Positions 32,834 to 42,453 are shown, counted from the stretch's first letter. The stretch is 64,000 nucleotides of DNA from Moraxella sp. ZY210820 (GCF_030674635.1 NZ_CP089978.1:496001-560000); one strand, 5' to 3'. Notes: generated by a model from the sequence alone, not told the origin. A program made the numbers and translations.

Positions 32834-34219
32834 ATGGCACAGATAATCATGACTAATCCATTGATTTTTAATATAGAAAGTTTATCCCATGAAGGGCGTG
32901 GCATTGCCCATTATCATGATGAACATCACTCAACTGAAAAGCACGGTAAAAAAGTATTTGTGCGTTATGCTTTGCCTAATGAAACGGTAGAAATTCGCCT
33001 AACGAATGAGCTGAAACGTTGGGAAGAAGCGGATATGATTCGCCTTGTGGGTGAGCCGTCTCCACAGCGAGTTGAGCCATTTTGTCGATATTATATGCAA
33101 TGTGGTGGTTGTAATTTGCAACATCTTGATTTAAATGCACAAATTGAACATAAACAACAAGTATTGGCATCGCATTTTCAGCATTTGGCACAGGTTCAAC
33201 CCGATGAATGGTTACAACCAATTCGTTCACAACAGCAGGATTATCGCAGACGGACGAGAATTGGTGTACGATATTTAGCCAAAAAACAACAGTTTTTGTT
33301 TGGTTTTCGTGCTAATCAGTCCAATCATTTGGTTGATATAGAATCTTGCCCAATCTTAGATAATCAATTAAATCAAAAACTTAAAGCATTAAAACAGTGT
33401 TTAAGCCAACTGCATGGCAAAGCGGATATTGGACATATTGAATTGGCGATGGGCGATGATGATATTGCTCAAAATATTGGCTTGTTAATTCGAGAAACGG
33501 CATCATTAAGTAAAAAAGATAAACAAATTTTAATCGATTTTTGCCAACAACAGCAATGGAAATTGTATCTGCAACCCGCTCGCCGTAATGATATTTATCG
33601 GATTGATGATGGTTCAAATGCTAAAAATACGGCTGATTTAATCTATAAAATCAATGGAATACAGTTTAATTTTGCCATGAGCGATTTTACTCAAGTCAAT
33701 CATAGTGTCAATCAACAGATGATAGAGCAAGCCTTGCATTTATTAAATTTACAACAAGGCGAGCGAGTGCTGGATTTATTTTGTGGTTTGGGTAATTTTT
33801 CCTTGCCAATGGCTCAAGTTGTAGGGCAGAATGGTTTAGTGGTTGGTGTGGAAGGCAGTTCAGCAATGGTTCAACGTGCTAAGGCGAATGCCAAACAAAA
33901 TCAATTACATAATACCCAATTTTATGCCCAAGACTTAAGTCAAGATTGCTCAAAACAAAATTGGGCAAAGCAAGGTTTTGATGCGATTTTAATTGACCCA
34001 CCACGCACAGGAGCGTGGGAAATGATGGTGTATTTGGCGAATTTTCAGGCAAAACGGATAGTCTATGTGTCGTGTAACCCTGCAACTTTAGCTCGAGATA
34101 GTCAAGTCTTATTAGAAAGTGGTTATCGTTTGAGCAAGGCAGGTATTATGGATATGTTTAGCCACACCGCTCATGTGGAAAGTATGGCGTTGTTTGAAAA
34201 AATTGATATTTTGGGATAA
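32834..34219 (+). CDS. rlmD: 23S rRNA (uracil-1939-C5)-methyltransferase RlmD
   Basis: A 461-residue SAM-dependent methyltransferase of the RumA/TrmA family. It has a TRAM-like N-terminal domain, the four cysteines of the 4Fe-4S cluster (C84, C90, C93 in CRYYMQCGGC, and C172), the SAM motif LDLFCGLGNFSLP, DPPRTGAWE, and the catalytic cysteine in VYVSCNPATL. The start is adjacent to the preceding stop; an internal ATG at 32849 is also possible. A diverged duplicate of its last 24 codons lies at 35030, beyond a toxin-antitoxin pair. Confidence 0.95.
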   Translation: MAQIIMTNPLIFNIESLSHEGRGIAHYHDEHHSTEKHGKKVFVRYALPNETVEIRLTNELKRWEEADMIRLVGEPSPQRVEPFCRYYMQCGGCNLQHLDLNAQIEHKQQVLASHFQHLAQVQPDEWLQPIRSQQQDYRRRTRIGVRYLAKKQQFLFGFRANQSNHLVDIESCPILDNQLNQKLKALKQCLSQLHGKADIGHIELAMGDDDIAQNIGLLIRETASLSKKDKQILIDFCQQQQWKLYLQPARRNDIYRIDDGSNAKNTADLIYKINGIQFNFAMSDFTQVNHSVNQQMIEQALHLLNLQQGERVLDLFCGLGNFSLPMAQVVGQNGLVVGVEGSSAMVQRAKANAKQNQLHNTQFYAQDLSQDCSKQNWAKQGFDAILIDPPRTGAWEMMVYLANFQAKRIVYVSCNPATLARDSQVLLESGYRLSKAGIMDMFSHTAHVESMALFEKIDILG

Positions 34220-34237
34220 AAGTTTGATTTTCTTATC

Positions 34238-34603
34238 TTATTTTAAATAATCTATATCGGGAAGTTGAAAAGGTGGGTGTGGAGACATATCTACAATGAT
34301 AATTCGTTGTTCTTCTCTGATGTAATGCAAAATATATTCACTTACATAATCACCTCTTTCTGATAATTCATAATTAGGAATACCAATGTGATAATGCCAT
34401 AGTTGGTATTTTTGTGCATAAGCTACACGCTCTGACCAATTAGGGTCATTTGTAGGCACATTGTCTGAATTTTTATTACGCCCTTTTAATCCTGTAAGTC
34501 CATATTGCTGTACATGAGTGACAAAAGCTGAAATTTTTTGTCTATCTGTTTCAGGGAAGTTACGTAAATATTGTTTAAAACGTGGCGTAAATTCAACAAT
34601 CAT
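34238..34603 (-). CDS. Probable toxin of a type II toxin-antitoxin pair
   Basis: A 121-residue basic-to-neutral protein of unassigned family. MIVEFTPRFKQYLRNFPETD followed by ISAFVTHVQQYG and a beta-rich centre (QLWHYHIGIP), ending in ILHYIREEQRIIIVDMSPHP, resembles the helix-pair plus sheet of the RelE/ParE fold. Its start overlaps the upstream gene's stop by 4 bases (ATGA), the classical antitoxin-toxin coupling. The toxin call rests on this arrangement and the fold impression. Confidence 0.62.
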   Translation of the reverse strand: MIVEFTPRFKQYLRNFPETDRQKISAFVTHVQQYGLTGLKGRNKNSDNVPTNDPNWSERVAYAQKYQLWHYHIGIPNYELSERGDYVSEYILHYIREEQRIIIVDMSPHPPFQLPDIDYLK

Positions 34604-34845
34604 ACATCATCTCTGTGTAGCCAAGCATCAAACTCTTCAAAAGAATTAAACTGCGGTACAGTGACTCGACCACTATCAATAGATTGTTGAATACGTTCCA
34701 TATCAAAAGTAAAATTGTCATGTGTAGATTGGGTCAGTTGTTTAACGACCTTACCATTATCTACAATATGTACAACTTCATCAGCTTTAATCTGTAAAAT
34801 TTGTTGCTGTACAGTTGGTGGTAATGTTGCAAGCTCAATCAACAT
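34600..34845 (-). CDS. Probable antitoxin partner
   Basis: An 81-residue acidic protein encoded first in the pair. It has an N-terminal helix-rich part (LPPTVQQQILQIKADEVVHI) and a C-terminal segment (VPQFNSFEEFDAWLHRDDV) of the kind that wraps a toxin. No DNA-binding motif is obvious. The family is not identified. Confidence 0.6.
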   Translation of the reverse strand: MLIELATLPPTVQQQILQIKADEVVHIVDNGKVVKQLTQSTHDNFTFDMERIQQSIDSGRVTVPQFNSFEEFDAWLHRDDV

Positions 34846-35166
34846 ATATTATTTTCCTAAGCAAATGTGTATCACTCAACATTAAACCATAAAATGTGAA
34901 TGCTTGAAAAAAGTTCATTAGTTTTTGCAGTTGTTTCTTGAATGATAACAGAAATAAAATCAATTTAACACGATTTTTAATGTTGAATAGTGTAAATATG
35001 ACTGAATAAGATTCATTCTATCTAAAAATATGCTTAGTCATTTTACCTATGTAGAAAGTATGGTGTTGTTTGAGAAAGTATCTAGCATAGGAGATGAATA
35101 AATTCTTTATTGACAAGAATGATTATTATTTATAATATTAAGCAAATATATCAAAATCGTGGTGAA
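34846..35166. other. Intergenic region with rlmD 3' remnant
   Basis: About 320 bases between the antitoxin start and a small membrane protein gene. It contains the antitoxin promoter region on the left and a diverged copy of the rlmD 3' end at 35030-35101. Nothing else is recognised. Confidence 0.6.
35030..35101 (+). pseudogene. Diverged duplicate of the rlmD 3' end
   Basis: Reads MLSHFTYVESMVLFEKVSSI and stops 24 codons after the Met. The true RlmD end is MFSHTAHVESMALFEKIDIL. At DNA level the two are about three-quarters identical. The segment lies 810 bases beyond the rlmD stop with the toxin-antitoxin pair in between. Confidence 0.78.
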
Positions 35167-35367
35167 ATGATGATGAATAAATTTTATCCTATGATTGCTC
35201 AATTTTTCTTAATATTTTTTGTGTGGATTGGTGTGCAATATCTTTTATTTGAACCATTGCATTATTGGAAAACGGTCATTAGCGGTGTAATATTTTCTTT
35301 GATTTTTGTGATTAGTTGGCACATCATGCTGACCAAAATTGAGCAAAAAATCAAAAATGAACAATAA
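35167..35367 (+). CDS. Small two-helix membrane protein, unknown
   Basis: A protein of 64-66 residues, starting at one of three consecutive ATG codons (35167, 35170, 35173). Hydrophobic helices lie at about 8-26 and 35-53, with a charged tail (TKIEQKIKNEQ). The longer upstream frame adds no conserved-looking residues. It lies in front of relA on the same strand; I see no functional clue. Confidence 0.55.
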   Translation: MMMNKFYPMIAQFFLIFFVWIGVQYLLFEPLHYWKTVISGVIFSLIFVISWHIMLTKIEQKIKNEQ

Positions 35368-35491
35368 TGCTGAATAAATGGCGGATATGCTCCCACAAAT
35401 TTATGTTCCCCCAATTTGTATAGTCATATTATTTTCATAAAAAATAGAGTATAATTGCCAATTAAAAATATCCTACTTTTAGGGAGATATT

Positions 35492-37783
35492 ATGGTAACC
35501 GTTCGTGAACAATTACCTGCTCAATTGGCTGATTTATCTGATGAAATGCTTGAACAACATTCATTGGAAATATTATTATTTTGGTTAGAAAAAGTACGGG
35601 AAGATGGCAGACCATTACATCAATTAGAACAAGTCGGACGCTATATTTTACAAAAACTACAGCAACAACAGGACAGCGACATCAATATCTTTATTATGGG
35701 TATTGAAATGGCAGATATTTTAGAACATTTAAATGTTGATGAAGAAACTTTAGCTACAGCAATGCTTTATCGTAGTGTGCGTTCGGGCTTGGTATCGCTT
35801 GAAGATATTCAACAGCAATTTGGCGATGCGATTGCAGGGCTGATGAAAGGCACACTTGCAATGGGGCGGTTGTCTGATTTAATTGAAAAGAATAAACGTT
35901 TGGAAGACCATTTTAATAACAATCAACGTGAGCATTTAACAGGCATTTATAAAATGCTGATTTCGGTTACGGAAGATGTCAGGGTGGTACTGATTAAACT
36001 GGCTGACCGAACCTATACTTTACGAGAATTGGCTCAATCCTCACGAGAACGTCAAGAGCGTGTGGCTCGTGAAATTTTGACGATTTATGCACCACTTGCT
36101 CATCGTTTGGGCATTGCCCAATTGAAATGGGAATTGGAAGATTTAGCGTTCCGTTTTTTAGCACCTGAACAATATAAGGAAATTGCAGGCTTGCTCAATG
36201 AAAAACGCCTAGAACGTGAACAGTATATCCAAGATGTACAAGATGCGGTACGCAATAGTTTAGCAGAATATAATATTAATGCTGAAGTTACGGGGCGAGT
36301 GAAGCATATTTACTCCATCTATCGTAAAATGAAAAGCAAAAATTTAAGCTTTGAACAATTATACGATATTCGAGCATTACGCATTTTAGTAGATACAATT
36401 CCTGAATGTTATCATGCACTTGGCATTGTCCATACCTTATGGCGACATATTCCACATCAATTTGATGATTATATCACCAATCCTAAACCCAATGGTTATC
36501 GTTCCTTGCATACGGCGGTGATTGCTGAGCAAAAATCGTTGGAAATTCAAATTCGTACTAGAGAAATGCACCAAGAAGCGGAATTAGGCGTATGTTCGCA
36601 TTTTAATTATAAAGAAGGGGCAAAAAATACTGACCAATCGTTTAATAATCGTTTGCACTCTTTGCGTGCGGTACTTGAACTTTATCAGGAACGCAATGAC
36701 AGCAATCTCAATACGGATAGTGAAGATAGTCAATTTCAACCTGTACAAGATTTTGAAAATTTTGAAAAAATTTATGTGTTTAGCCGAGATGGTGATATTA
36801 AAGAGTTACCACGAGATGCAACGGTATTAGATTTTGCTTATTATTTACATACTGAAGTGGGTAATCATTGCTATGCAGCACGAGTAAATCAACGTTATGT
36901 GCCATTAACTTATACCTTAAAAACAGGCGAACAAGTTGAAATTTTAACCAAAAAAGACCGCACGCCGAATCGTGATTGGTTAATAAATTCTTTAGGTTAT
37001 CTTAAAACTGACCGTGCAAAAGAAAAATTACGTCATTGGTTCAGACAACAAGACCGTAGCCATAATTTAGAAACTGGGCGTGAAATGCTCAATAAAGAAT
37101 TGGCACGTTTGGCGATTCACCCTAAAAGTATTGATTTAAATGATTATTGTAACCATTTTAATGTAAAAACTGGCGAAGATATTTTAGTTGGCTTAGTGAA
37201 TGGTGATATTGGTATTCATGCTTTATTAAATCAAATTAATAAACAAATGCACGCCAATGATGATGAGCCAGAACTCGTATTACAGCCAATGCTTGACCCC
37301 AAAGCGAGTCAAACATTGTCAGATTATGGTATTTTAATTGATGGCTTGGATAATGTGGAATTATACATTGCCAAATGTTGCCAGCCTGTGCATGGTGAAA
37401 GTATCGGCGGTTATATTACCCAACATCGTGGTGTGAGTATTCACAAAATTGGTTGTAGTGATTATTTACGCATGATTTCGCAAGAGCCTGCACGTATGGT
37501 GGAAGCAAATTGGCAAATGCAACCTGCTCGTGGGCAAAGTGTACAAATTGAAATTGAAGCTTATGATAGACGTGGTTTGTTAAAAGATTTAACACAAGTG
37601 ATTTTCTCTGACCATATTAATATTCGTCAAGTAAATACGATTTCCGAAGCTGATGGTATTGCTAATATGAAATTATTGATAGAAGTCAAAGGGTTAGCAC
37701 AATTATCTAAACTATTGGCACGTTTGGAACAACAACCTGGTATTATTAGTGCGAGACGTTTGGTACAAAATGCGAGTGTGTAA
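35492..37783 (+). CDS. relA: GTP pyrophosphokinase RelA
   Basis: A 763-residue (p)ppGpp synthetase triggered by uncharged tRNA on the ribosome. The N-terminal domain has no HD motif (ATAMLYRSVRSG where hydrolases have HDVVEDT-type residues), so it is synthetase-only, as in RelA rather than SpoT. The synthetase has GRVKHIYSIYRKM and NGYRSLHTAV; the TGS domain has GDIKELPRDATVLDFAY; the zinc-finger-type region has CCQPVHGESIGGYITQ; an ACT domain ends the protein. AGGGAG precedes the ATG. Confidence 0.95.
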   Translation: MVTVREQLPAQLADLSDEMLEQHSLEILLFWLEKVREDGRPLHQLEQVGRYILQKLQQQQDSDINIFIMGIEMADILEHLNVDEETLATAMLYRSVRSGLVSLEDIQQQFGDAIAGLMKGTLAMGRLSDLIEKNKRLEDHFNNNQREHLTGIYKMLISVTEDVRVVLIKLADRTYTLRELAQSSRERQERVAREILTIYAPLAHRLGIAQLKWELEDLAFRFLAPEQYKEIAGLLNEKRLEREQYIQDVQDAVRNSLAEYNINAEVTGRVKHIYSIYRKMKSKNLSFEQLYDIRALRILVDTIPECYHALGIVHTLWRHIPHQFDDYITNPKPNGYRSLHTAVIAEQKSLEIQIRTREMHQEAELGVCSHFNYKEGAKNTDQSFNNRLHSLRAVLELYQERNDSNLNTDSEDSQFQPVQDFENFEKIYVFSRDGDIKELPRDATVLDFAYYLHTEVGNHCYAARVNQRYVPLTYTLKTGEQVEILTKKDRTPNRDWLINSLGYLKTDRAKEKLRHWFRQQDRSHNLETGREMLNKELARLAIHPKSIDLNDYCNHFNVKTGEDILVGLVNGDIGIHALLNQINKQMHANDDEPELVLQPMLDPKASQTLSDYGILIDGLDNVELYIAKCCQPVHGESIGGYITQHRGVSIHKIGCSDYLRMISQEPARMVEANWQMQPARGQSVQIEIEAYDRRGLLKDLTQVIFSDHINIRQVNTISEADGIANMKLLIEVKGLAQLSKLLARLEQQPGIISARRLVQNASV

Positions 37784-37863
37784 TATCATCAATTGTATTT
37801 GTGTAATGAATTAATCTTACCAATACAGGTAAGTTAATAAATATTTGATTTTAAGGATTATTG

Positions 37864-38910
37864 ATGAAAAAACTCTCCCTAATCGCCTTAAGCCTAACCG
37901 CTTTACTTCATTCAAACATTGCGTCCGCCAATACAGGCAATGCGGTGATTGTTGCTCCTGCGATATTAGCAGTGAGTGCATTAATGCTACCAAAAGCATT
38001 ATATGACAATGCAAAATTCAACAAGACCTGCAAAAAGACCCCGCATCATCTCACCACCAATATGGGGTCGTATTACAACACCATGCACAACATTTCACCA
38101 CTGAGTGCCGACTATCAAGCCTTGCCACGCACGCCAATTGATAAGGTGGGGAAATTACCTGACACGACCAAAGTGGCGGTGTATGGCAATTTGATTAAAA
38201 ATGGTGAGCAGATTTATATCAAAAATGACACACAAGCCATCAATGTTTTGCCTGATTTGACTTATCAATGTGGGCTTGCCAATTTGAATGCCAAACTTAC
38301 CAAATTTCCTTCCCAACACGACAATGATAAAGCCACTTTTTATGGGCAAGTGCATTATGATGAGCAAAAAACGCCTTATTTGACATTAGATTATATCATC
38401 TATGACAAACCGCACAGCCGACAAGAAAAATATGTATCCTATTTTGATGCAGTAGGTTATGGCGGTATGTATAGTGATGAATTGATTGCCCTAGCCAAAG
38501 AAGGCTATCCGCAAGCCCAATTTAAGCTAGCAAACTTGTGGCGACAGCAAGAGCGAAATGGCTTTGCTGAATTGGGCGAAGATGAGAGTAAGGTCATCAT
38601 TGACCCAAAATTGGCAGGTCAGTTATTACGGGCTGCCGCCAATGCCGAAGATGAATGGGCGATGATGAGTTTGGCAATCATTTTAAAACAAGGGGGCAAT
38701 GCCAACTTGGGGATTGCTCCCAATCAAGCCTTATACAATAAATATTATCAAAAAGTTCCCCAGCTTGTAGACGCCACCAAATACAGCCCCCGTTTATTTA
38801 AGGGCTGGGACAAATGGCAAAATTGGCACAAAATGACCCCTGTGGATTTTAAAGTAACCATTCAAGATGAAGGACAAGGCAAGGTGTCGTATCGTTTGGA
38901 GTTGCCTTAA
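37864..38910 (+). CDS. Exported Sel1-like repeat protein
   Basis: A 348-residue protein with a signal peptide (LSLIALSLTALLHSNIASA) and two or three Sel1-type helical repeats at about 205-280 (LIALAKEGYPQAQFKLANLW, LRAAANAEDEWAMMSLAIIL). The part before the repeats (40-190) is unrecognised and has CKKTPHH and a YDKPHSRQ segment. The ATG at 37864 follows AAGGATTATTG; the TTG one codon upstream is not needed. Codon use is visibly richer in C-ending codons than in the flanking genes, a possible sign of transfer. Confidence 0.72.
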   Translation: MKKLSLIALSLTALLHSNIASANTGNAVIVAPAILAVSALMLPKALYDNAKFNKTCKKTPHHLTTNMGSYYNTMHNISPLSADYQALPRTPIDKVGKLPDTTKVAVYGNLIKNGEQIYIKNDTQAINVLPDLTYQCGLANLNAKLTKFPSQHDNDKATFYGQVHYDEQKTPYLTLDYIIYDKPHSRQEKYVSYFDAVGYGGMYSDELIALAKEGYPQAQFKLANLWRQQERNGFAELGEDESKVIIDPKLAGQLLRAAANAEDEWAMMSLAIILKQGGNANLGIAPNQALYNKYYQKVPQLVDATKYSPRLFKGWDKWQNWHKMTPVDFKVTIQDEGQGKVSYRLELP

Positions 38911-38947
38911 ATTTAATCGTTAGAAAAACATGCTAATAAGATTTTTG

Positions 38948-39511
38948 TTATTCTACTTGAGATGATGTAGCTTGGTTTGCTTTGATTGAACGATATTTTT
39001 TATAAAGTCGTTCAATGATATACCAAATAATCGGTGTTAAAATAAAACAAATCATCATCGCCAACATATAGGCTAATAAACCGCCTTTGGTGATGGAAAT
39101 CGGTTGAATGATATTGCCATGATGATTTTGTTGAATGTGATAATGATAAATAATGGGGGTATTAAAATCATCGCCATTATGCGTTAATTTAAAACCATCA
39201 TCAACAGGTTTAAAACCATAAAAATTTTCACCACCATCAGAAAATTCAAGTTTTTGCTGACAAAGTGTTTGTTGTTGATAGGATTTTAATTCAATCAGTT
39301 CAGGTTGTTGTTGCTGTAAAATACAAATTTTAAAGTCAGATGGATTTGTTACAGTTTCAGGCTTGGGTTGTAAAATAAACCCTAAAATCAAGGTAGAGAT
39401 TAACCGAATCAGCAAAAAAATCAAAATTTGCCGAATGATTAAAGCAATGGCAATCACAAAATTTTTAAGCCATCTTAAAACCATGATGCTAAACGAAAAA
39501 TAAATTAACAA
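38948..39511 (-). CDS. Membrane protein of unknown function
   Basis: A 187-residue protein with a long hydrophobic N-terminal region (about 10-50), a central soluble domain (about 52-140, with two cysteines, QQQQPELIELKSYQQQTLCQ and a His-rich segment IIYHYHIQQNHHG), and a C-terminal helix (about 148-170) followed by a basic tail. A start at the internal Met (39484) is equally plausible. It is not recognised. It is convergent with the Sel1 gene and divergent from opdA. Confidence 0.62.
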   Translation of the reverse strand: MLIYFSFSIMVLRWLKNFVIAIALIIRQILIFLLIRLISTLILGFILQPKPETVTNPSDFKICILQQQQPELIELKSYQQQTLCQQKLEFSDGGENFYGFKPVDDGFKLTHNGDDFNTPIIYHYHIQQNHHGNIIQPISITKGGLLAYMLAMMICFILTPIIWYIIERLYKKYRSIKANQATSSQVE

Positions 39512-39607
39512 TCATCACATTATTCCATAAAAATAATCCATCATCAACTTGATTTTAGGCTTTAAAACCCTTATAAAGAAGTGAATGAAATGACTAGGAT
39601 AATTTAA

Positions 39608-41626
39608 ATGAGCCTTTCTCCTGCAACTTTACCAACACCGAATTTTCAAGCGATTGATTTAAGCCAATTACAACAGCAGATTGAACAGCATATTGCTAAC
39701 GGTCAGCAGTTTTTAAGCAATATTGTGGCTGTACCGCAAGATTTTGCCGATAAACTTGCCATTTTACAAAAAATGGACGAATTAGAACAGCAAATGAGCG
39801 AAAGTTGGGGCATTTTATCGCATTTAAATGCGGTGATGAGTAATGATGATACTCGTGCGATTTATCAAGCCATCTTGCCGAACTTGAGTAATTATTATAC
39901 ACAAATTGGACAACATGAAGTTCTCTATCAAAATTATCAACAATTATTTGATGATGCTCAATTTGCTACCTTAAATCCAGCACAACAACGAGCGGTTGAA
40001 TTGGCATTGCGTGATTTTAAATTGTCAGGCGTGGATTTAGCAACGGATAAAAAACAACGCTTTGCAGAGATTTCTAGCCGTTTATCACAACTCTCATCAG
40101 ATTTTTCTAATCATGTGCTTGATGCGACACAAGCCTATTATCAAGTGCTTGATGATGCTCAATTAGCAGGTTTACCAGACAGTAGTATCGCCTTATTACA
40201 ACAATATGGACAGCAAAAAGGTGAAACTCGCCCTGTGGCAACGTTGGATTTTCCAGCGTATTTGGCGGTGATGACCTATGCTGATGACCGTAAATTGCGA
40301 GAGCAGTTATATCAAGCCTATGTAACTCGTGCATCAGAATTGGGTGATTCAGCATTTGATAATACTGACATCATGCAGGAAATTTTAGCATTACGTCAAG
40401 AAATGGCGGAATTAGTCGGTTTTAAACATTATGGTGAATATTCTTTAGCTAGTAAAATGGCAAAAGATGTGGATACCGTTCGTCAATTTTTAATCGATTT
40501 AGCCCAACACGCTCGCCAACCTGCTGAACAAGATATTGCACAATTACAAGAGCTTGCACAACAATATGGCATTGATGAGTTAAAAGCATGGGATTTAACT
40601 TATCTATCAGAAAAATTAAAGCAAAAACAGTTTAATTTATCGCAAGAAGCATTAAAACCATATTTTCCATTGCCAAAAGTATTATCAGGTTTATTTGCGA
40701 TTGTTGAAAAAATATACGGTGTACAGATTGTCGAAAAATCAACATCAGTTTGGCATGATGATGCTCAATATTTTGAATTATTGCAAAATGATGAAGTTTT
40801 AGGTGGTTTTTATTTCGATTTATATGCTCGTCAAGGGAAACGTGGCGGGGCGTGGATGAGCGGATTCCGTTCTCGTGCGGTGATTTTAGGGCAATTACAA
40901 AAGCCAATTTGCTTTATGGTTGGTAATTTTAATCCGCCAATTGGCGAACAACCTGCATTATTAACGCATGATGAAGTGATTACTTTATTCCATGAGTTTG
41001 GGCATGGTTTACATCATTTATTGACCGAAGTAGATAATATTAATGTGGCAGGAACGCATGGTGTGGCGTGGGACGCTGTGGAATTACCAAGTCAATTTAT
41101 GGAGTTTTGGGCGTGGGATAACGAAAGTTTGGCATTATTGAGTGAGCATATTGAGACTAAACAGCCTTTACCACAAGATATTTTACAGGCTTTATTGAAT
41201 GCTCGTCATTTCCAAACAGGCTTGCAGACCTTGCGTCAATTAGAATTTGCCTTATTTGATTTGAATATTCATTGTACAGTGCCTGCTTTGTCAGCTCAAG
41301 GTATTCAAGATGAGCTAAATCGCATTCGCTGTGAAATTAGTGTAACACCAATGGTTGATTATAACCGTTTCCAACATAGTTTTAGTCATATTTTTGCAGG
41401 TGGTTATGCGTGCGGTTATTATTCATATAAATGGGCGGAAGTGTTAGCTAGTGATGCCTTTGCCCGTTTTGAACAGGAAGGGATTTTTAATCGTGAAACA
41501 GGTAAACAATTCCGTGATTGTATTTTAGCTGTGGGCGGGCAGGTTGATGCACTCACCGCATTTAAAAACTTCCGTGGGCGTGAACCAAATATTGATGCGT
41601 TATTGCGTCATCAAGGGTGGAAATAA
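39608..41626 (+). CDS. prlC: Oligopeptidase A (M3 family)
   Basis: A 672-residue zinc metallopeptidase of family M3, which degrades cytoplasmic peptides and cleaved signal peptides. The zinc motif HEFGH is at 462-466, followed by GTHGVAWDAVELPSQFMEFW with the third zinc ligand. The C-terminal signature FAGGYACGYYSYKWAEVLASDAF is also typical. Length (E. coli 680) is normal. It stands alone, closed by a short hairpin. Confidence 0.95.
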   Translation: MSLSPATLPTPNFQAIDLSQLQQQIEQHIANGQQFLSNIVAVPQDFADKLAILQKMDELEQQMSESWGILSHLNAVMSNDDTRAIYQAILPNLSNYYTQIGQHEVLYQNYQQLFDDAQFATLNPAQQRAVELALRDFKLSGVDLATDKKQRFAEISSRLSQLSSDFSNHVLDATQAYYQVLDDAQLAGLPDSSIALLQQYGQQKGETRPVATLDFPAYLAVMTYADDRKLREQLYQAYVTRASELGDSAFDNTDIMQEILALRQEMAELVGFKHYGEYSLASKMAKDVDTVRQFLIDLAQHARQPAEQDIAQLQELAQQYGIDELKAWDLTYLSEKLKQKQFNLSQEALKPYFPLPKVLSGLFAIVEKIYGVQIVEKSTSVWHDDAQYFELLQNDEVLGGFYFDLYARQGKRGGAWMSGFRSRAVILGQLQKPICFMVGNFNPPIGEQPALLTHDEVITLFHEFGHGLHHLLTEVDNINVAGTHGVAWDAVELPSQFMEFWAWDNESLALLSEHIETKQPLPQDILQALLNARHFQTGLQTLRQLEFALFDLNIHCTVPALSAQGIQDELNRIRCEISVTPMVDYNRFQHSFSHIFAGGYACGYYSYKWAEVLASDAFARFEQEGIFNRETGKQFRDCILAVGGQVDALTAFKNFRGREPNIDALLRHQGWK

Positions 41627-41630
41627 TTGT

Positions 41631-41657
41631 AGGGGTGAGAAATCACCTCTTGATTTT
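41631..41657 (+). terminator. Short hairpin after prlC
   Basis: AGGGGTGA pairs with TCACCTCT over a GAAA loop, followed by TGATTTTAT. The sequence resembles the GTAGGGG ends of the palindromic element at 48153, so it may be a small repeat reused as a terminator. Confidence 0.55.
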
Positions 41658-42057
41658 ATATCGCCCAATTTTCTACTCTTAAGCCATCTACGCGTTTAAA
41701 TTCTCGTTCATTATTGGTTACCACAATTAAGCCCAAACTTCGAGCGTGTCCTGCAATCATAGCATCGTAGGCACCAATCGGTGTACCTTGTTTTTCAAGT
41801 GTCGCTTTAATATTAGCGGTATGATAACCCGCGTGTATGTCATATTCCAAAATCATAAGGCTATCAGCAAATACTTCTAAAGCTCTAAATGCTTTTTCTC
41901 GGTACATGGATTTTTCTGCACCAACTGCTAATTCCATTAAAACAACACTGCTCATACATAATTGGTGTTGGCAAAGATTAAACTTTTCGCGTACTTGTTG
42001 GGGTTTATTTTTCATTGTATAAATACAAATGTTTGTATCCAACATATAAGTAATCAT
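41656..42057 (-). CDS. vapC: Toxin VapC, PIN-domain ribonuclease
   Basis: A 133-residue PIN-domain endoribonuclease. MLDTNICIY supplies the first acidic metal ligand (Asp7), LMELAVGAEKS the second, GAYDAMIAGHA the third and TNNEREFKRVDGL the fourth. These are all the catalytic acids expected of VapC toxins that cleave tRNA or rRNA. It overlaps vapB by 4 bases (ATGA). Confidence 0.93.
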   Translation of the reverse strand: MITYMLDTNICIYTMKNKPQQVREKFNLCQHQLCMSSVVLMELAVGAEKSMYREKAFRALEVFADSLMILEYDIHAGYHTANIKATLEKQGTPIGAYDAMIAGHARSLGLIVVTNNEREFKRVDGLRVENWAI

Positions 42058-42290
42058 GGGAAAATTTCCTCTCTTTCCTGTGGCATTGGCTGATTACGTT
42101 CGTTCATAAAATCTTCAGGGACTTCAATATTATCAAAAAAATAATCCCAAGTAGAACCGACAGGTGATAAAATTCGTGTATTACCAACAACTTTGACATC
42201 GACTTGTTTGACCGTTGCAGGAAAGGCAACAGCTTTAGGTAAGCGTACAGCTTGGCTTTGATTGGTTTTAAATATACTTGCAACAATCAT
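42054..42290 (-). CDS. vapB: Antitoxin VapB
   Basis: A 78-residue antitoxin with an AbrB-like N-terminus (SIFKTNQSQAVRLPKAVAFP), the typical VapB/VagC pattern, and an acidic C-terminal toxin-binding tail (NIEVPEDFMNERNQPMPQER). It is encoded first in the pair and should bind the operator just upstream together with VapC. Confidence 0.92.
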   Translation of the reverse strand: MIVASIFKTNQSQAVRLPKAVAFPATVKQVDVKVVGNTRILSPVGSTWDYFFDNIEVPEDFMNERNQPMPQEREEIFP

Positions 42291-42312
42291 ATTTTACTCC
42301 TATATAGTGAGT

Positions 42313-42329
42313 ATATACTTAAAGTATAT
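42313..42329. promoter_or_regulatory. Palindromic operator of vapBC
   Basis: ATATACTTAAAGTATAT is a perfect 8-1-8 palindrome that starts 23 bases upstream of the vapB ATG. AbrB-type antitoxins bind such sites with their toxin, giving conditional autorepression. Confidence 0.75.
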
Positions 42330-42453
42330 CATAACGATAAAAAATAAGTGTTGTCAATCTTATTCCCATTTTACAAACTTTAATTTTGCTGATTTATTTA
42401 TCGATATTTTATGCTAGAATACAGAGATTGCAAATGTAAATAGGATAAAAATC

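Noticed and set aside
39608..39902. Alternative antisense genes within prlC
   Set aside because: The plus-strand M3 peptidase is unambiguous and the antisense frames show only reverse-complement composition.
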